64,000 nucleotides of DNA from Candidatus Hydrogenedentota bacterium (GTDB lineage: Bacteria > Hydrogenedentota > Hydrogenedentia > Hydrogenedentales > SLHB01), in NCBI GenBank assembly GCA_016215105.1, contig JACRLJ010000033.1, positions 1 through 64,000 on the forward strand. The letters are read 5' to 3'. How positions within the stretch are numbered: the stretch's first letter is position 1; each line of letters opens with the position of its first letter. The position numbers and the translations under genes are program-made. Of this stretch, positions 7,734 to 17,503 are shown in pieces. Under the pieces are notes generated by a model that did not search any database, had not been told where the DNA came from, and saw only the letters and a program-made list of their open reading frames with translations.

Positions 7734-9051
7734 ATGCCTCAATGTGATATTGGCCTGATTGGCCTGGCGGTTATGGGTGAGAATCTGGTGCTCAACATGG
7801 AGAGCAAGGGGTTTTCGGTAGCGGTATTCAACCGGACGGTCGAGAAGGTGGACGCGTTCACGAATGGGCGTGGCAAGGGAAAGAACATTCACGGGTGCCA
7901 CAGCATCGAGGATCTGTGCGCGAACCTGAAGGCGCCTCGCAAGGTGAAGCTGATGGTCAAAGCGGGCAAGTGGCACGGGCGTGTCGGGTGGCGAGGAAGG
8001 GGCCTTGCTCGGACCTTCGATCATGCCCGGCGGCTCGCCTTCCGCGTGGGAGCACGTCAAGCCTATATTCCAAGCCATCTCCGCGAAAACCGAGGACGGA
8101 ACGCCCTGCTGCGACTGGGTGGGCGAAGGCGGCGCGGGTCATTTCGTCAAGATGGTCCACAACGGCATCGAATACGGCGATATGCAGATGATCTGCGAGA
8201 CGTACCAGATGATGAAGCAGGGTCTCGGGATGAGCAACGAGGAAATGCACCAGACCCTGATCGAGTGGAATAAGGGCGAACTCGATTCCTATCTGATCGA
8301 AATCACGCGGGACATCCTGGGGTACAAGGACGAGGATGGCAAGTATGTGGTGGATCTGATCCTCGACGCGGCGGGTCAAAAAGGCACTGGAAAGTGGACC
8401 GTGGTCGAGGCGTTGGACAACGGCCAGCCGCTGACGTTGATCGCCGAGGCGGTGTTCGCGCGCTGTCTGTCGGCTATCAAGGAAGAGCGCGTAGCGGCGT
8501 CGAAGACCATCAAGGGCCATACGGCGCCGTTCAGCGGCGATAGGAAAGCGTTTGTGAACGATCTGCGGCAGGCGCTGTATGCCTCGAAGATTGTGAGCTA
8601 CGCGCAGGGCTACCAACTGATGCGCGCCGCGGCCAAGGAATACGGCTGGAACCTGAATTATGGCGGCATCGCGCTGATGTGGCGTGGTGGGTGCATCATT
8701 CGGTCCGCGTTCCTGGGCAAGATCAAAGAGGCGTTCGACAAGAATCACGATCTGGTGAATTTGTTGCTGGACCCGTTCTTCACGAAGGCGGTGGACGACG
8801 CACAGGCGTCGTGGCGGCGCGTGGTGACCTCGGCGGTCAATATGGGTATTCCCGTCCCTTCAATTGGCTCGGCGTTGGCTTATTTCGACGGATACCGCAG
8901 CGATCGGTTGCCCGCGAATCTGCTCCAGGCCCAGCGCGATTATTTTGGCGCGCATACTTACGAGCGGGTGGACAAAGCGCGTGGCGAGTTCTTCCATACG
9001 AATTGGACAGGCCGCGGCGGTACGACGTCGGCGAGCACGTATGTGGTGTAA
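7734..9051 (+). pseudogene. gnd: 6-phosphogluconate dehydrogenase, internally deleted and frameshifted
   Basis: The gene encodes Gnd of the oxidative pentose phosphate pathway. The N-terminal Rossmann part (IGLIGLAVMGENLVLNMESKG, FNRTVEKV) runs in one frame to LMVKAGK near 7970. The rest starts abruptly in another frame at [12 protein letters not shown] near 7972 and is then complete: [25 protein letters not shown], and a normal C-terminus. In intact Gnd about 45 residues, including the IIDGGN strand and the linker helix, separate these points. About 130 bp are therefore missing, with a length equal to 2 modulo 3. The NADP domain is broken, so this copy should be non-functional unless the assembly is wrong. 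The second part could be translated from the GTG at 7981. Confidence 0.85.
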
Positions 9052-9060
9052 GAGCAACGT

Positions 9061-9114
9061 TCGACAAGTCTGACAAGTCTGACAAGTTCGACTTGTCCGA
9101 CAAGTCAGACGGAT
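9061..9114. repeat. Period-9 array with GACAAGT-type units
   Basis: Six 9-base units in phase: tcGACAAGT, ctGACAAGT (twice), tcGACTTGT, ccGACAAGT, caGACGGAT. It fills most of the gap between gnd and the next gene. The last unit, cagacggat, recurs exactly in the arrays at 40059 and 41533. Confidence 0.65.
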
Positions 9115-9133
9115 TGTGAGAGGATCTTGAGCT

Positions 9134-10042
9134 ATGAAAGAGTCACTGCACGAGTACATCAAGGTTGGGTTGGTGCATTTTATGGCCTACCCCACCTGCA
9201 TGGGTGGTGAAGGCCCCATAGTGGAGTCGCTCAGCCACTTGGCGCAAGACCCCTTCTTCGAGGTGATGGAGGTGACGCGCGCCAAGGACCCGCATGTGAT
9301 GAAGCAGATGCGGTCTATTGCCGAGCAGGCCAAACTTGAGTTGGTGTTTGGCGCGCAGCCTGTCTGTCTCGGAGGCGGGCTCAATTTGAATCATCCCGAT
9401 TCGGCCGAGCGCGCGAAAGCCATCGAGGCGCTCAAGAACGCCATTGACCAAGCCGAGTCTTTGGGCAGCAAGTCCGTCGGGGTACTCAGCGGTAAGGTTA
9501 GCGATGACAAGGACTACGCCAAGCAGCGCTTGGTGGATTCGCTCAAACAACTGTGCGCTTATGCGAATACCAAGGGCATGAGCGTGGCTTTGGAAACTTT
9601 TGACCAGGTTCCCTTCGGAAAGAACTGCCTCATCGGGCCGACCAAAGACGCTGTCGAGGTGTCCGCGGCAGTACGAAAGGAACACGCGAATTTCGGTCTG
9701 ATGCTCGATCTCAGCCATCTGCCGCTGATCGGCGAAACGTCCGAACATGCGCTTAAGACGGCTGGCGAGCACCTCGTTCATGTACATGTTGGTAACTGCG
9801 CCATGGACGATCCCAAGCATCCAGCGTATGGTGACAATCACCCGCGCTTTGGAGCTCCCGGCACACGCAACGACGTGCCGGAGTTGGCGGAGTTTCTGAA
9901 GGTGTTGCTGGAAATGGGATACCTGTCCACCCGCGAACGAAAGATTGTCAGTTTCGAGGTGAAGCCGATGCCCGGCGAGAGTTCCGAAGCTATCGTGGCG
10001 GGTTCAAAGCGGGCAGTGCTCGATGCGTGGCGGCGGATTTGA
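9134..10042 (+). CDS. Sugar phosphate isomerase/epimerase (xylose isomerase-like TIM barrel)
   Basis: A 302-residue AP endonuclease 2-type TIM barrel. Expected strand motifs are visible: VALETFDQ with the metal-binding glutamate, FGLMLDLSHLPL with aspartate and histidine ligands, LVHVHVGNC and the closing VSFEVKP. The segment between HVHVGNC and PELAEFLK (HPRFGAPGTRND) is the usual metal/substrate loop. These enzymes isomerise or epimerise sugars or sugar acids with a divalent metal. The exact substrate is not evident. It sits between gnd and a 2-hydroxyacid dehydrogenase, which suggests a sugar-acid pathway, but this is only context. Confidence 0.8.
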   Translation: MKESLHEYIKVGLVHFMAYPTCMGGEGPIVESLSHLAQDPFFEVMEVTRAKDPHVMKQMRSIAEQAKLELVFGAQPVCLGGGLNLNHPDSAERAKAIEALKNAIDQAESLGSKSVGVLSGKVSDDKDYAKQRLVDSLKQLCAYANTKGMSVALETFDQVPFGKNCLIGPTKDAVEVSAAVRKEHANFGLMLDLSHLPLIGETSEHALKTAGEHLVHVHVGNCAMDDPKHPAYGDNHPRFGAPGTRNDVPELAEFLKVLLEMGYLSTRERKIVSFEVKPMPGESSEAIVAGSKRAVLDAWRRI

Positions 10043-10084
10043 AGCCGCAGTCGATAGAGACAAGTGCAGGGAAAGGATAGTTGG

Positions 10085-11065
10085 ATGCCCAGGATTTTTG
10101 TGACCCGAAGTATTCCGGATAACGGACTGAAGCTGATGCGCGACGCGTTGGGCGCGGGCAGCGTTGACGTGTTTCCGCACGACCGGGTGATTTCGCGCGA
10201 CGAGCTCTTTACCGGAGCGAAAGGGGCCGATGCGCTCCTGCCTACGCTGGCGGATCCCGTCGATACCGCAATTATGGATACGGCTGGTCCGCAACTCAAG
10301 ATTATCGCAAACTACGCAGTCGGCTATAACAATATTGACGTTAAGGCGGCGACCGAACGCAGGATTCCGGTGACCAATACCCCGGGAGTCCTTACGGAGA
10401 CCACTGCCGATCTGACGTGGGCGATTCTCATGGACACGGCCCGTCGAATTTCGGAAGGCGAGCGTTACGTTCGGGGTGGCAAGTGGCAGGGCTGGGCTCC
10501 GCAGTTGTTGCTCGGCGCCGATGTTCATGGGAAGACACTCGGCATTTTCGGCATGGGCCGCATTGGCCAGGCGGTTGCGCGCCGCGCGGTCGGGTTTGGC
10601 ATGCGCGTGGTCTATACGTCGCGCGGCCGGCTGGAACCGTTCCTCGAGCGTCAGTTGAATGCGCGGTTGGTGGACAAGGCGACGCTGCTCGCGGAATCGG
10701 ATTTCATTTCAATTCATTGCCCTCTTCTCCCCGAGACGCGCCATGCTTTTGGCGCCGTCGAATTCAAGGCCATGAAGAAGTCCGCTTGCCTTATCAATAC
10801 GTCGCGCGGTCCGGTCGTCGACGAGGCGGCGTTGGCGGCCGCCCTCAAGGCGGGCGACATCTTTGCGGCTGGTCTGGACGTGTTTGAGGAGGAGCCCAAG
10901 ATACATCCTGACCTGTTGACCTGCGAAAACGCGGTACTCGTTCCCCACCTCGGCAGCGCGTCGTTAGAGACTCGCGCCAAAATGGCCGAGATCGCGGCCA
11001 GCAACATCGTCGCACGTTTGCAGGGCAAGACACCCCCCAATTGCGTAAATCCGGAAGTGCTGTAG
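10085..11065 (+). CDS. D-2-hydroxyacid dehydrogenase (glyoxylate/hydroxypyruvate reductase type)
   Basis: A 326-residue NAD(P)-dependent D-isomer-specific dehydrogenase. The nucleotide site GMGRIGQAVA begins near residue 155; the catalytic arginine is in NTSRGPVVDE (about 239), the glutamate in FEEEP (about 268) and the histidine in PHLGSAS (about 287). The sequence NYAVGYNNIDV and the overall spacing fit glycerate dehydrogenase or glyoxylate reductase. The start at 10085 (MPRIFVTRSIP) is preferred to an in-frame codon 21 bases upstream because family members begin there. It lies 42 bp after the sugar isomerase gene and is probably cotranscribed with it. Confidence 0.88.
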   Translation: MPRIFVTRSIPDNGLKLMRDALGAGSVDVFPHDRVISRDELFTGAKGADALLPTLADPVDTAIMDTAGPQLKIIANYAVGYNNIDVKAATERRIPVTNTPGVLTETTADLTWAILMDTARRISEGERYVRGGKWQGWAPQLLLGADVHGKTLGIFGMGRIGQAVARRAVGFGMRVVYTSRGRLEPFLERQLNARLVDKATLLAESDFISIHCPLLPETRHAFGAVEFKAMKKSACLINTSRGPVVDEAALAAALKAGDIFAAGLDVFEEEPKIHPDLLTCENAVLVPHLGSASLETRAKMAEIAASNIVARLQGKTPPNCVNPEVL

Positions 11066-11224
11066 CGTGGTGGGACGGCTGCTTGAGTGCGGCTGGCGCA
11101 CCAGACCTGCCGGCGCCAATTGAACAGGCTCTGCAATTCGCCGGACTCCTTGTGACTTCGCGGTGGCCGTCCATGATTCGCTATAATTGGGCATCAGGAG
11201 TTTTCGGAAGAATCAGGAGGACGT

Positions 11225-11875
11225 ATGTACGTAGGGCGAATCGTGAGCGTTGGGCGGTCTGAGGATGGGCGGTGGTGCGCGGCGTACCGGGTATCGAGCC
11301 GGTCGTTTCCGAATCGGACGGCGGTGGTGGGCGAGCTGAAGGTCAGTATCGTTCCGAAGGCGGGGTACGAGACGGATATTCAGAAGAACCCGTATATTGC
11401 CTATAACTGTGTGCGGATCGTGTGCAATGGCGGGGTGGCGGTGGTCACCAACGGCAGCCAGACGGATCCGATTGCGGAGAAGATAGCGGCCGGCATGCCG
11501 CCTCGCGATGCGCTGGCTCTGTCTTTGCTTGCGCTGGATTACGAGAAGGATCACCTCAACACACCGCGCATTTGCGCCGTGGCGGATCGCCGAGGCGCTG
11601 GCGCCGGCTGGCTTGCCGTTGTCCGTCACGACGGGATGCAGGTCGAGCAGATGGACGTGAGTCCGGGGATGTTTTTCTACGTGGCGACCTACGAAGAGAA
11701 TCGCGTCACGAACGCGCAGGGCGGTTCGTACCGGGCTATGAGCGCCGAAGACGCGTGCGGGGAAATCCTTGGCCGCGGGATCTTCGCGGAGCGCGAGAAT
11801 CCGGTAACTGCGGTGGCCGCATTTGAACACGGTTCTGGATTTGCGTTGGCGGCGCTTGACGCCGGGAGCGCGTAA
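11225..11875 (+). CDS. purO: IMP cyclohydrolase, PurO (archaeal-type) family
   Basis: A 216-residue protein with the PurO pattern: YVGRIVSVGRSEDG at the start, AAYRVSSRSFPNR, YIAYNCVRI, VVTNGSQTDPI, and LDYEKDHLNTPRI. PurO closes the purine ring of FAICAR to IMP, the last step of de novo purine synthesis. Most bacteria use bifunctional PurH instead; PurO is best known from archaea, although bacterial members exist. An AGGAGG site fixes the ATG. Its stop overlaps the next start (TAATG), and purB follows two genes later, which supports a purine role. Confidence 0.85.
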   Translation: MYVGRIVSVGRSEDGRWCAAYRVSSRSFPNRTAVVGELKVSIVPKAGYETDIQKNPYIAYNCVRIVCNGGVAVVTNGSQTDPIAEKIAAGMPPRDALALSLLALDYEKDHLNTPRICAVADRRGAGAGWLAVVRHDGMQVEQMDVSPGMFFYVATYEENRVTNAQGGSYRAMSAEDACGEILGRGIFAERENPVTAVAAFEHGSGFALAALDAGSA

Positions 11876-13410
11876 TGTCCAAACAATTCCTCCAAGAGAT
11901 GGACCGGCTTATCCGCGCGCGCTATGCGCTACTGTACGTCGTGACCTTCGAGGAGGAACGGGCGCGCCGCTTACTTGGCGAGTTAGCCCAGAACCAGCGC
12001 AAGGTCATGTTCGAGTGGAGCATTACGGACGGCCTGCGCCGAGTTACGGGCGCCACGGAAGATACTACCGCCGCGAAGCGGGTGCGCGAGCCACTGGCTG
12101 TACTGAACGAAATTCTCCAGGCGGATACCCAGGCCTATTACCTATTGAAGGACTTTCATGTCCACTTGGAGGCGCCCGAAATTGTACGGCAACTACGTGA
12201 CTTGGCGCGAGCGCTGCGGCAGACGAAGAAAACCATAATCATTCTTGCGCCCATATTGAAACTTCCTCCCGAACTGGAGAAGCAGATTACCATCGTTGAC
12301 CTGCCGCTGCCCACGTACAGCGAATTGAATGAGCTGCTCACGGGAAAAATCGCCGACCCTGGGGTCGTGCGCCCATTCAAGGTCAACTTAAGCGGCGCGG
12401 AGCGGGACGCGCTGGTGAAGGCTGCGCTTGGCCTGACGCTTGCCGAGGCGGAAAACGCGTTCGCGCAGGCGATCGTGCGGGACAAAGTGTTGGACGGCAG
12501 TGACATTGACGTCATCATTTCTGAGAAGAAGCAGATTATTCGTAAGACGGAGTTGCTCGAGTATTACGAGGTCTCCGATGACCTTGGCAACGTTGGCGGC
12601 ATGGATTTGCTCAAGGAGTGGCTGAAGAAACGTGTTCGCTCGTTCAGTGAGGAGGCTCGCAGATACGGTCTCCCCCAGCCTCGCGGAATTTTGCTGATGG
12701 GCGTGCAGGGCTGCGGGAAGAGCTTGCTAGCGAAGACCATAGCGGCGAGTTGGCGCTTGCCCCTGCTGCGGATGGATATGAGCCGCATCTTCCAGGGGTA
12801 CATTGGCAGTTCAGAACAGAACATGCGCCGCGCAGTGAAGCTCGCGGAGGGTATCGCGCCGGTCGTGTTGTGGATTGACGAGATCGAGAAGGCATTCGCG
12901 GGTTCCGAGAGTTCGGGCGGCTCCGACGGAGGGACTACTGCGCGTGTGCTCGCGACCTTCCTCACCTGGGTCCAAGAGAAGACGGCCCCCGTATTCGTTG
13001 TGGCGACGGCTAACGAGGTACAGGGTTTGCCGCCTGAACTGTTGCGCAAGGGCCGTCTTGACGAGATCTTCTTTGTCGATTTGCCCCGCGCGCGGGAACG
13101 CGGCGAGATTCTTCAGATTCACTTGCGCAAGTTGAACCGCGATCCCAATCGGTTTGATATTCGCGCGCTCGCCGCGGCTTCGAAGGGTTTCAGCGGAGCG
13201 GAAATCGAGCAGGCCATCATCTCGGCGCTGCACGACAGCTTTTTCGACAACCGCGAAGTCGAGTCGCCGGATGTCCTTAAGAGCCTTCAAGAAACGGTTC
13301 CCCTCTCGACTACCATGCAGGAAAAGGTGGAGAAGCTTCGTTCGTGGGCTTCGGGCAGGGCGCGTCCGGTGTCGTCGCATCAGTACAAGCCGGCGGTAGA
13401 AAGCGACTAA
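11875..13410 (+). CDS. AAA+ ATPase, Ycf46-like
   Basis: A 511-residue protein with an N-terminal domain of about 190 residues and one AAA+ module. Walker A is GVQGCGKSLLAKT (about 273-285), Walker B is VLWIDEIEK (about 330), followed by a sensor-1 region VVATANE and an arginine-finger segment ELLRKGRLDE. The C-terminal lid has GFSGAEIEQAI. The overall plan, with an N-terminal region that lacks its own complete Walker motifs (ALLYVVTFEEERARRLL), matches Ycf46-like AAA proteins of cyanobacteria and other bacteria, whose function is poorly known. The start overlaps the purO stop and the end overlaps the start of the TPR gene. Confidence 0.85.
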   Translation: MSKQFLQEMDRLIRARYALLYVVTFEEERARRLLGELAQNQRKVMFEWSITDGLRRVTGATEDTTAAKRVREPLAVLNEILQADTQAYYLLKDFHVHLEAPEIVRQLRDLARALRQTKKTIIILAPILKLPPELEKQITIVDLPLPTYSELNELLTGKIADPGVVRPFKVNLSGAERDALVKAALGLTLAEAENAFAQAIVRDKVLDGSDIDVIISEKKQIIRKTELLEYYEVSDDLGNVGGMDLLKEWLKKRVRSFSEEARRYGLPQPRGILLMGVQGCGKSLLAKTIAASWRLPLLRMDMSRIFQGYIGSSEQNMRRAVKLAEGIAPVVLWIDEIEKAFAGSESSGGSDGGTTARVLATFLTWVQEKTAPVFVVATANEVQGLPPELLRKGRLDEIFFVDLPRARERGEILQIHLRKLNRDPNRFDIRALAAASKGFSGAEIEQAIISALHDSFFDNREVESPDVLKSLQETVPLSTTMQEKVEKLRSWASGRARPVSSHQYKPAVESD

Positions 13411-14261
13411 TGGACCGGTTCGATTGGCTTGAGGTAGAAAGTTCAACCCCGACCAGGGAAACCAAGGCGCAGATTGCGTGGCAGGCCCCGCAAGATGGGC
13501 CGACTTTCTACCGCGCGGCGCGCCGGATGCGGCAATCCGGCCATTTCAAGGCGGCCGCCGACTACTACCGAAGTGCGATTGGATATGACGACCAGAATTT
13601 TGCGGCGCGCGTGGAGTTGGTTGACACGCTGATTCGGGCGGGGCGGGTTCAAGACGCCGACGCTGTGTCTCAGGAAGCGATTGACAGTTACCGGCAAGTG
13701 CGCCAATTCTACGCGTCGCGGGCGTTGGTCTTGGCCCACCAGAGCAAGTTCAACGATGCGTTTCCCCTGTCGGACGTGAGCGTTGAAGGTGGAGATCGCT
13801 CCTGGTACTCGCGTTGTGTCCGGGCGGAGCTCCTCCTGAAACTCAACGCGGACCACCGCTTTTCGGCCCTCGAGCTGATCGAAGAGGCTGCCGGTTTGGC
13901 GGAGCGTCCCTGGGAATGCTATTTTCTCGCGGGCTGGATGTTTCTCGATGCGGGGATGCCCGCGCTGGCTGCGAGCCATCTGACCGAGGCCGCACACCTG
14001 AACCCTCGGGCGACCATCTGTTGGCTGTGCCTGGGCGACTCATTTCGCGAACTGAAGTTCTATGATCAAGCCCAGTACTATTATCAGCGGGTGGTCGAGT
14101 TGGAATCGTCACACGACGTGGCCATTGAACGCCAAAAACTATGCGCGCCCAAACTCTTTGGTTTGTTGCGCGGTATTCGACGAGAATCGCTGTTCCAGCG
14201 ATGGAATAGAGAATTCGACAGAATTCTCAAGAACGCGGAGCCCAATCCTGATGACTTCTGA
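13410..14261 (+). CDS. TPR-repeat protein
   Basis: A 283-residue soluble protein with tandem TPR-like helix pairs, for example [20 protein letters not shown] (about 31-50), [37 protein letters not shown] and [23 protein letters not shown] proteins act as protein-interaction scaffolds; the partner is unknown. The close coupling to the AAA+ ATPase (ATG at 13410 overlapping its TAA) suggests the two work together. Its last 11 bases overlap purB. No signal peptide is visible. Confidence 0.75.
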   Translation: MDRFDWLEVESSTPTRETKAQIAWQAPQDGPTFYRAARRMRQSGHFKAAADYYRSAIGYDDQNFAARVELVDTLIRAGRVQDADAVSQEAIDSYRQVRQFYASRALVLAHQSKFNDAFPLSDVSVEGGDRSWYSRCVRAELLLKLNADHRFSALELIEEAAGLAERPWECYFLAGWMFLDAGMPALAASHLTEAAHLNPRATICWLCLGDSFRELKFYDQAQYYYQRVVELESSHDVAIERQKLCAPKLFGLLRGIRRESLFQRWNREFDRILKNAEPNPDDF

Positions 14262-15681
14262 GTACGTTTCCCCGCTCTCCGAGCGGGTCGCCACCAAAGC
14301 AATGGTGCAGCTATGGAGCCCTCAACGGAAATTTTCAACATGGCGCCGCTGCTGGGTCGCCTTGGCGGAGGCCGAACAGGAGCTTGGGCTGCCGATAACG
14401 GACGAGCAAATCAACGAGCTGCGCGCGCATGTGGATGATATCGATTTTGACGCGGCGCGCCGCTTTGAAACGGAGCTTCGCCATGACGTCATGGCGCATA
14501 TCCACACCTATGGACTTGCCGCTCCGAAAGCGAAAGCCATTATTCATCTCGGCGCCACGAGCTGCTACGTCACTGACAACACAGACCTCATCTTGATGCG
14601 TGAGGGGCTGGGGCTGATCCTGGACAAGGCCGTCAACGTCCTGTCGCGGCTGGCGAATTTCGCAGCGCAGTACAAGGATCTCCCCACGCTGGGCTTCACG
14701 CATTTCCAGCCGGCGCAACTGGTCACGGTGGGTAAACGGGCGTGTTTGTGGGCGCAGGATCTTCTGATGGACGTCGAAGACATCGAAGCCGCCATCGCGC
14801 GTCTCAAGTGCCGGGGCGTCAAAGGAAGCACGGGTACGCAGGCGTCATTGCTGTCCCTGTTCGACGGCGACCATGAGAAAGTGCGCGCGCTGGATCAGCG
14901 TGTCGCCGAGAAGCTTGGTTTTGCGGCGTCCTACCCCGTAACGGGCCAGACGTATACGCGAAAGGTCGATACCCACGTGTTGCGCGCGCTTGCGGCGGTG
15001 GGCGAAAGTGTTCATAAGTTCGCGACGGATATGCGCCTTCTCCAGAACTTGAAGGAGGTTGAAGAGCCGTTCGAGACCAGTCAGGTGGGGAGTTCGGCGA
15101 TGGCGTATAAACGCAATCCGATGCGCTGCGAACGGGCGTGCGCGTTGGCGCGATTCCTGATGGCCGCCCCCCTGCACGGCGGGTTCACCACGGCGGTGCA
15201 GTGGTTCGAGCGCACGCTCGACGACTCGGCGATTCGGCGATTGAGCCTGCCCGAGACCTTTTTGGCGTGCGATGGGGTGTTGAACCTGTACTTGAGTATT
15301 ATGGAAAGACCGGCCGTCTATCCGAAAGTCATTGAACGCCACCTCCGCGCTGAGCTGCCGTTTATGGCGACGGAGAACATACTAATGGCCTGCGTGAAGC
15401 GTGGCGGGGATCGTCAGGACTTGCACGAGGTCATCCGAACGCATTCGCAAGCGGCGGCGGCCCAGGTGAAACAGGAAGGCCGCGAAAACGACCTTCTTGA
15501 GCGACTTGCCGCCGATCCGGCGATTGGCATGACGCGCGAGGAGATCGAAGCGACGCTGGACGTTCGTGAATTCATCGGACGCGCCCCGGAACAGGTCGTC
15601 GAGTTTCTGCGAGATCACATCCAGCCGGTTCTCGACCGTCACCGTCAGCGCCTCGGAATTCAGTCCGACGTACGGGTATGA
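14251..15681 (+). CDS. purB: Adenylosuccinate lyase
   Basis: A 476-residue fumarase/aspartase-superfamily enzyme that splits SAICAR and adenylosuccinate in purine synthesis. The signature [14 protein letters not shown] is at about 280-293. Other conserved stretches are [23 protein letters not shown], and KGSTGTQAS. The start at 14251 ([18 protein letters not shown]) overlaps the end of the TPR gene by 11 bases; the longer open frame upstream is not homologous. The following lipid kinase gene begins inside its stop codon (ATGA). Confidence 0.93.
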   Translation: MTSEYVSPLSERVATKAMVQLWSPQRKFSTWRRCWVALAEAEQELGLPITDEQINELRAHVDDIDFDAARRFETELRHDVMAHIHTYGLAAPKAKAIIHLGATSCYVTDNTDLILMREGLGLILDKAVNVLSRLANFAAQYKDLPTLGFTHFQPAQLVTVGKRACLWAQDLLMDVEDIEAAIARLKCRGVKGSTGTQASLLSLFDGDHEKVRALDQRVAEKLGFAASYPVTGQTYTRKVDTHVLRALAAVGESVHKFATDMRLLQNLKEVEEPFETSQVGSSAMAYKRNPMRCERACALARFLMAAPLHGGFTTAVQWFERTLDDSAIRRLSLPETFLACDGVLNLYLSIMERPAVYPKVIERHLRAELPFMATENILMACVKRGGDRQDLHEVIRTHSQAAAAQVKQEGRENDLLERLAADPAIGMTREEIEATLDVREFIGRAPEQVVEFLRDHIQPVLDRHRQRLGIQSDVRV

Positions 15682-16649
15682 CGGGATTTGCGGCCAGTTC
15701 GCCGGGTAGTTCATCGGCCCCGGTACGGGGCGATACCGGAGTAGCAGTTGTCTTTAACCCGTGCGCGGGTGGTGGCCGCGCAGTCCGGGAGTGGCCGGAA
15801 ATCGCACGTGCCATACGCCAGGAGATCGGGGAGTTCACGCTGCTCGAATCCTCAGGGCCGGGTCACATCCAAAGGCTTGTCCAAGACGCGCTTCGCCAGG
15901 GATACGCGCGAATCGTCGCCATCGGTGGCGATGGTACGATCTACGAGGCTGTCAACGGTTTCTTCGATGGTTCCACTACAATCAATCCGATGGCGAGCCT
16001 TGCGATTATTCCCATGGGAACCGGTTGCGACTTCGTCCGGACGATTGGCGTTCCCAAGGGTCTCGTCGCCGTGCGCTTGATTGGCAAGAAGGATACCCGG
16101 CGGGTGGATGTGGGCCGGGTTACGTTACGCCTTCCGGACGGCGGCGAAGGCGTGAGGTACTTCATTAATGTCGCCGACGCCGGTATGGGCGGTGTCGTGG
16201 CGCAACGCGCGAATCAATCATCGAAACGGCTCGGGGGCTTCATCACCTTCTTCGGAAGCGTGATCGCTACGCTTGCGAGCTACCGCAACTGTAATCTAGC
16301 CATGGAGATTGACGGAGTTCGCGTGGAGCAACGTTGCCGGGACCTAATCATTGCGAATGGGAGCTACTATGGCGGCGGGATGAAGGTTGCTCCGGAGGCT
16401 GCGCTGGACAGCGGGGTATTCGAGGTCTTTGTCATCGGCGATGTCAGCGTGCCGCGTGCGGTAATCAAGCTGCCGAAGTTGTACCTGGGGCGCCTGAAAG
16501 GTGATCCGGATGTGAAGTATTTTCGAGCCAGGCGCGTTCGCGTGCAGTCCGAGGAAGATGTGCTTCTGAACCTGGACGGCGAGCACCCGGGAGAACTGCC
16601 CGCGACGTTTGAAGTGGTCCCGTCCGCTATTCGGCTGGTTGTGGAATGA
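15678..16649 (+). CDS. Diacylglycerol kinase-like lipid kinase
   Basis: A 323-residue DagK/LCB5 catalytic-domain protein. It begins with [12 protein letters not shown], has the nucleotide motif [13 protein letters not shown] at about 81, a further PMGTGCDF motif and the C-terminal INLDGE-like pattern LNLDGEHPG. Relatives phosphorylate diacylglycerol, sphingoid bases or undecaprenol-type lipids at the membrane. Coupling to purB (ATGA overlap) makes it the last gene of a five-gene run starting with purO. The substrate is not evident. Confidence 0.88.
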   Translation: MTGFAASSPGSSSAPVRGDTGVAVVFNPCAGGGRAVREWPEIARAIRQEIGEFTLLESSGPGHIQRLVQDALRQGYARIVAIGGDGTIYEAVNGFFDGSTTINPMASLAIIPMGTGCDFVRTIGVPKGLVAVRLIGKKDTRRVDVGRVTLRLPDGGEGVRYFINVADAGMGGVVAQRANQSSKRLGGFITFFGSVIATLASYRNCNLAMEIDGVRVEQRCRDLIIANGSYYGGGMKVAPEAALDSGVFEVFVIGDVSVPRAVIKLPKLYLGRLKGDPDVKYFRARRVRVQSEEDVLLNLDGEHPGELPATFEVVPSAIRLVVE

Positions 16650-16666
16650 ACGCCGGGGGTGAGAAG

Positions 16667-17002
16667 TCACAAGAATTCGATGTGGTTAACCATTTCCTCC
16701 GCGGACAGACACTCGCGAAGGAGAATCAGACCGCGTGAAATGTCGCCGACGGACAAGCGTTTTTGCCTACAGAACACTACGCCTGCGTGCGGCTGACCGG
16801 CCCGGTGTAAACGTAGGAAGTCGGCATCCTGGGTGACCAGCACGCGCCGCTCCTCTTGCGAATAGTCCAACTGCTGAAGGTCCGTAGCAGACGACAGACC
16901 GGCTTCGTAGGTTGTTGTCACGTCGATACCGCGGCGTTTCAGAGCTTCGGCGACGGCAGGGTGAATATGCTCATCCAGATGAAATCGCAAGACCTTAGTC
17001 AT
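16667..17002 (-). CDS. DUF5615 PIN-like protein (putative toxin)
   Basis: A 111-residue PIN-like protein with the DUF5615 hallmarks: RFHLDEHIHPAVAEALKRRG at the start, with the acidic D9 and E10, and VLVTQDADFLRLH in the middle. The family is usually found as the second gene after a DUF433 protein, as here, and is thought to form a toxin-antitoxin pair. Its start overlaps the end of the DUF433 gene by 8 bases. RNase activity is inferred from PIN-fold relationship only. Confidence 0.85.
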   Translation of the reverse strand: MTKVLRFHLDEHIHPAVAEALKRRGIDVTTTYEAGLSSATDLQQLDYSQEERRVLVTQDADFLRLHRAGQPHAGVVFCRQKRLSVGDISRGLILLRECLSAEEMVNHIEFL

Positions 17003-17309
17003 TGGGTCTGGAAAGCTTTTGAATCAATCGCGACGGAGTGGCCAACTGCATAGCTTCGGCCAATGACTCGTCCGTAGCCAGGTTCTCGGCTATTTCATCG
17101 CGATGATCGTGGTAATACGCTAGCGCTGCGTATACATCCGACAGCGCAATCTGCGGATGCAACGACACAATTTCGTCCGGGCTTAGCGCGAATCGCTCGT
17201 GCCAAATGACCACATCCTGTACTCGAATGCGCCGCCCCGCGATGTGTGGCCGCCCACCGCAAACCCCAGGGGATATTGCGATATGTTCCGATATCGTAGC
17301 CAGTTCCAT
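16995..17309 (-). CDS. DUF433 protein (putative antitoxin)
   Basis: A 104-residue DUF433 member: HIAISPGVCGGRPHIAGRRI is the family signature, followed by a winged-helix-like segment (FALSPDEIVSLHPQIALSDVYAALAYYHDH). The predicted HTH-like fold fits an antitoxin that also represses its own operon. It is the first gene of the pair with DUF5615. The surrounding genes are ordinary chromosomal ones, and the 195-bp upstream gap to 17504 probably holds its promoter. Confidence 0.85.
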   Translation of the reverse strand: MELATISEHIAISPGVCGGRPHIAGRRIRVQDVVIWHERFALSPDEIVSLHPQIALSDVYAALAYYHDHRDEIAENLATDESLAEAMQLATPSRLIQKLSRPND

Positions 17310-17503
17310 GATCGTTCCTCGCCTTCTGATGTGGCAATGCGCATTTCCTACATAATTCTATCGCGAGACGGGATGAAAGACAAAAGAATCCGGTTGACGG
17401 AGATACTGATTACGCTGAAGCGCACCAAATCGTATCGGCTAACTCGCAGCAACCGGCGAATAAGGACATTCGCTCCCCCGGTCTTAGCGCACTTCCCCGG
17501 GCT

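Noticed and set aside
9061..9114. Period-9 array considered as a CRISPR remnant
   Set aside because: Units are only 9 bases, adjoin without spacers and no cas gene is near. The same holds for the arrays at 36628, 40059 and 41533.
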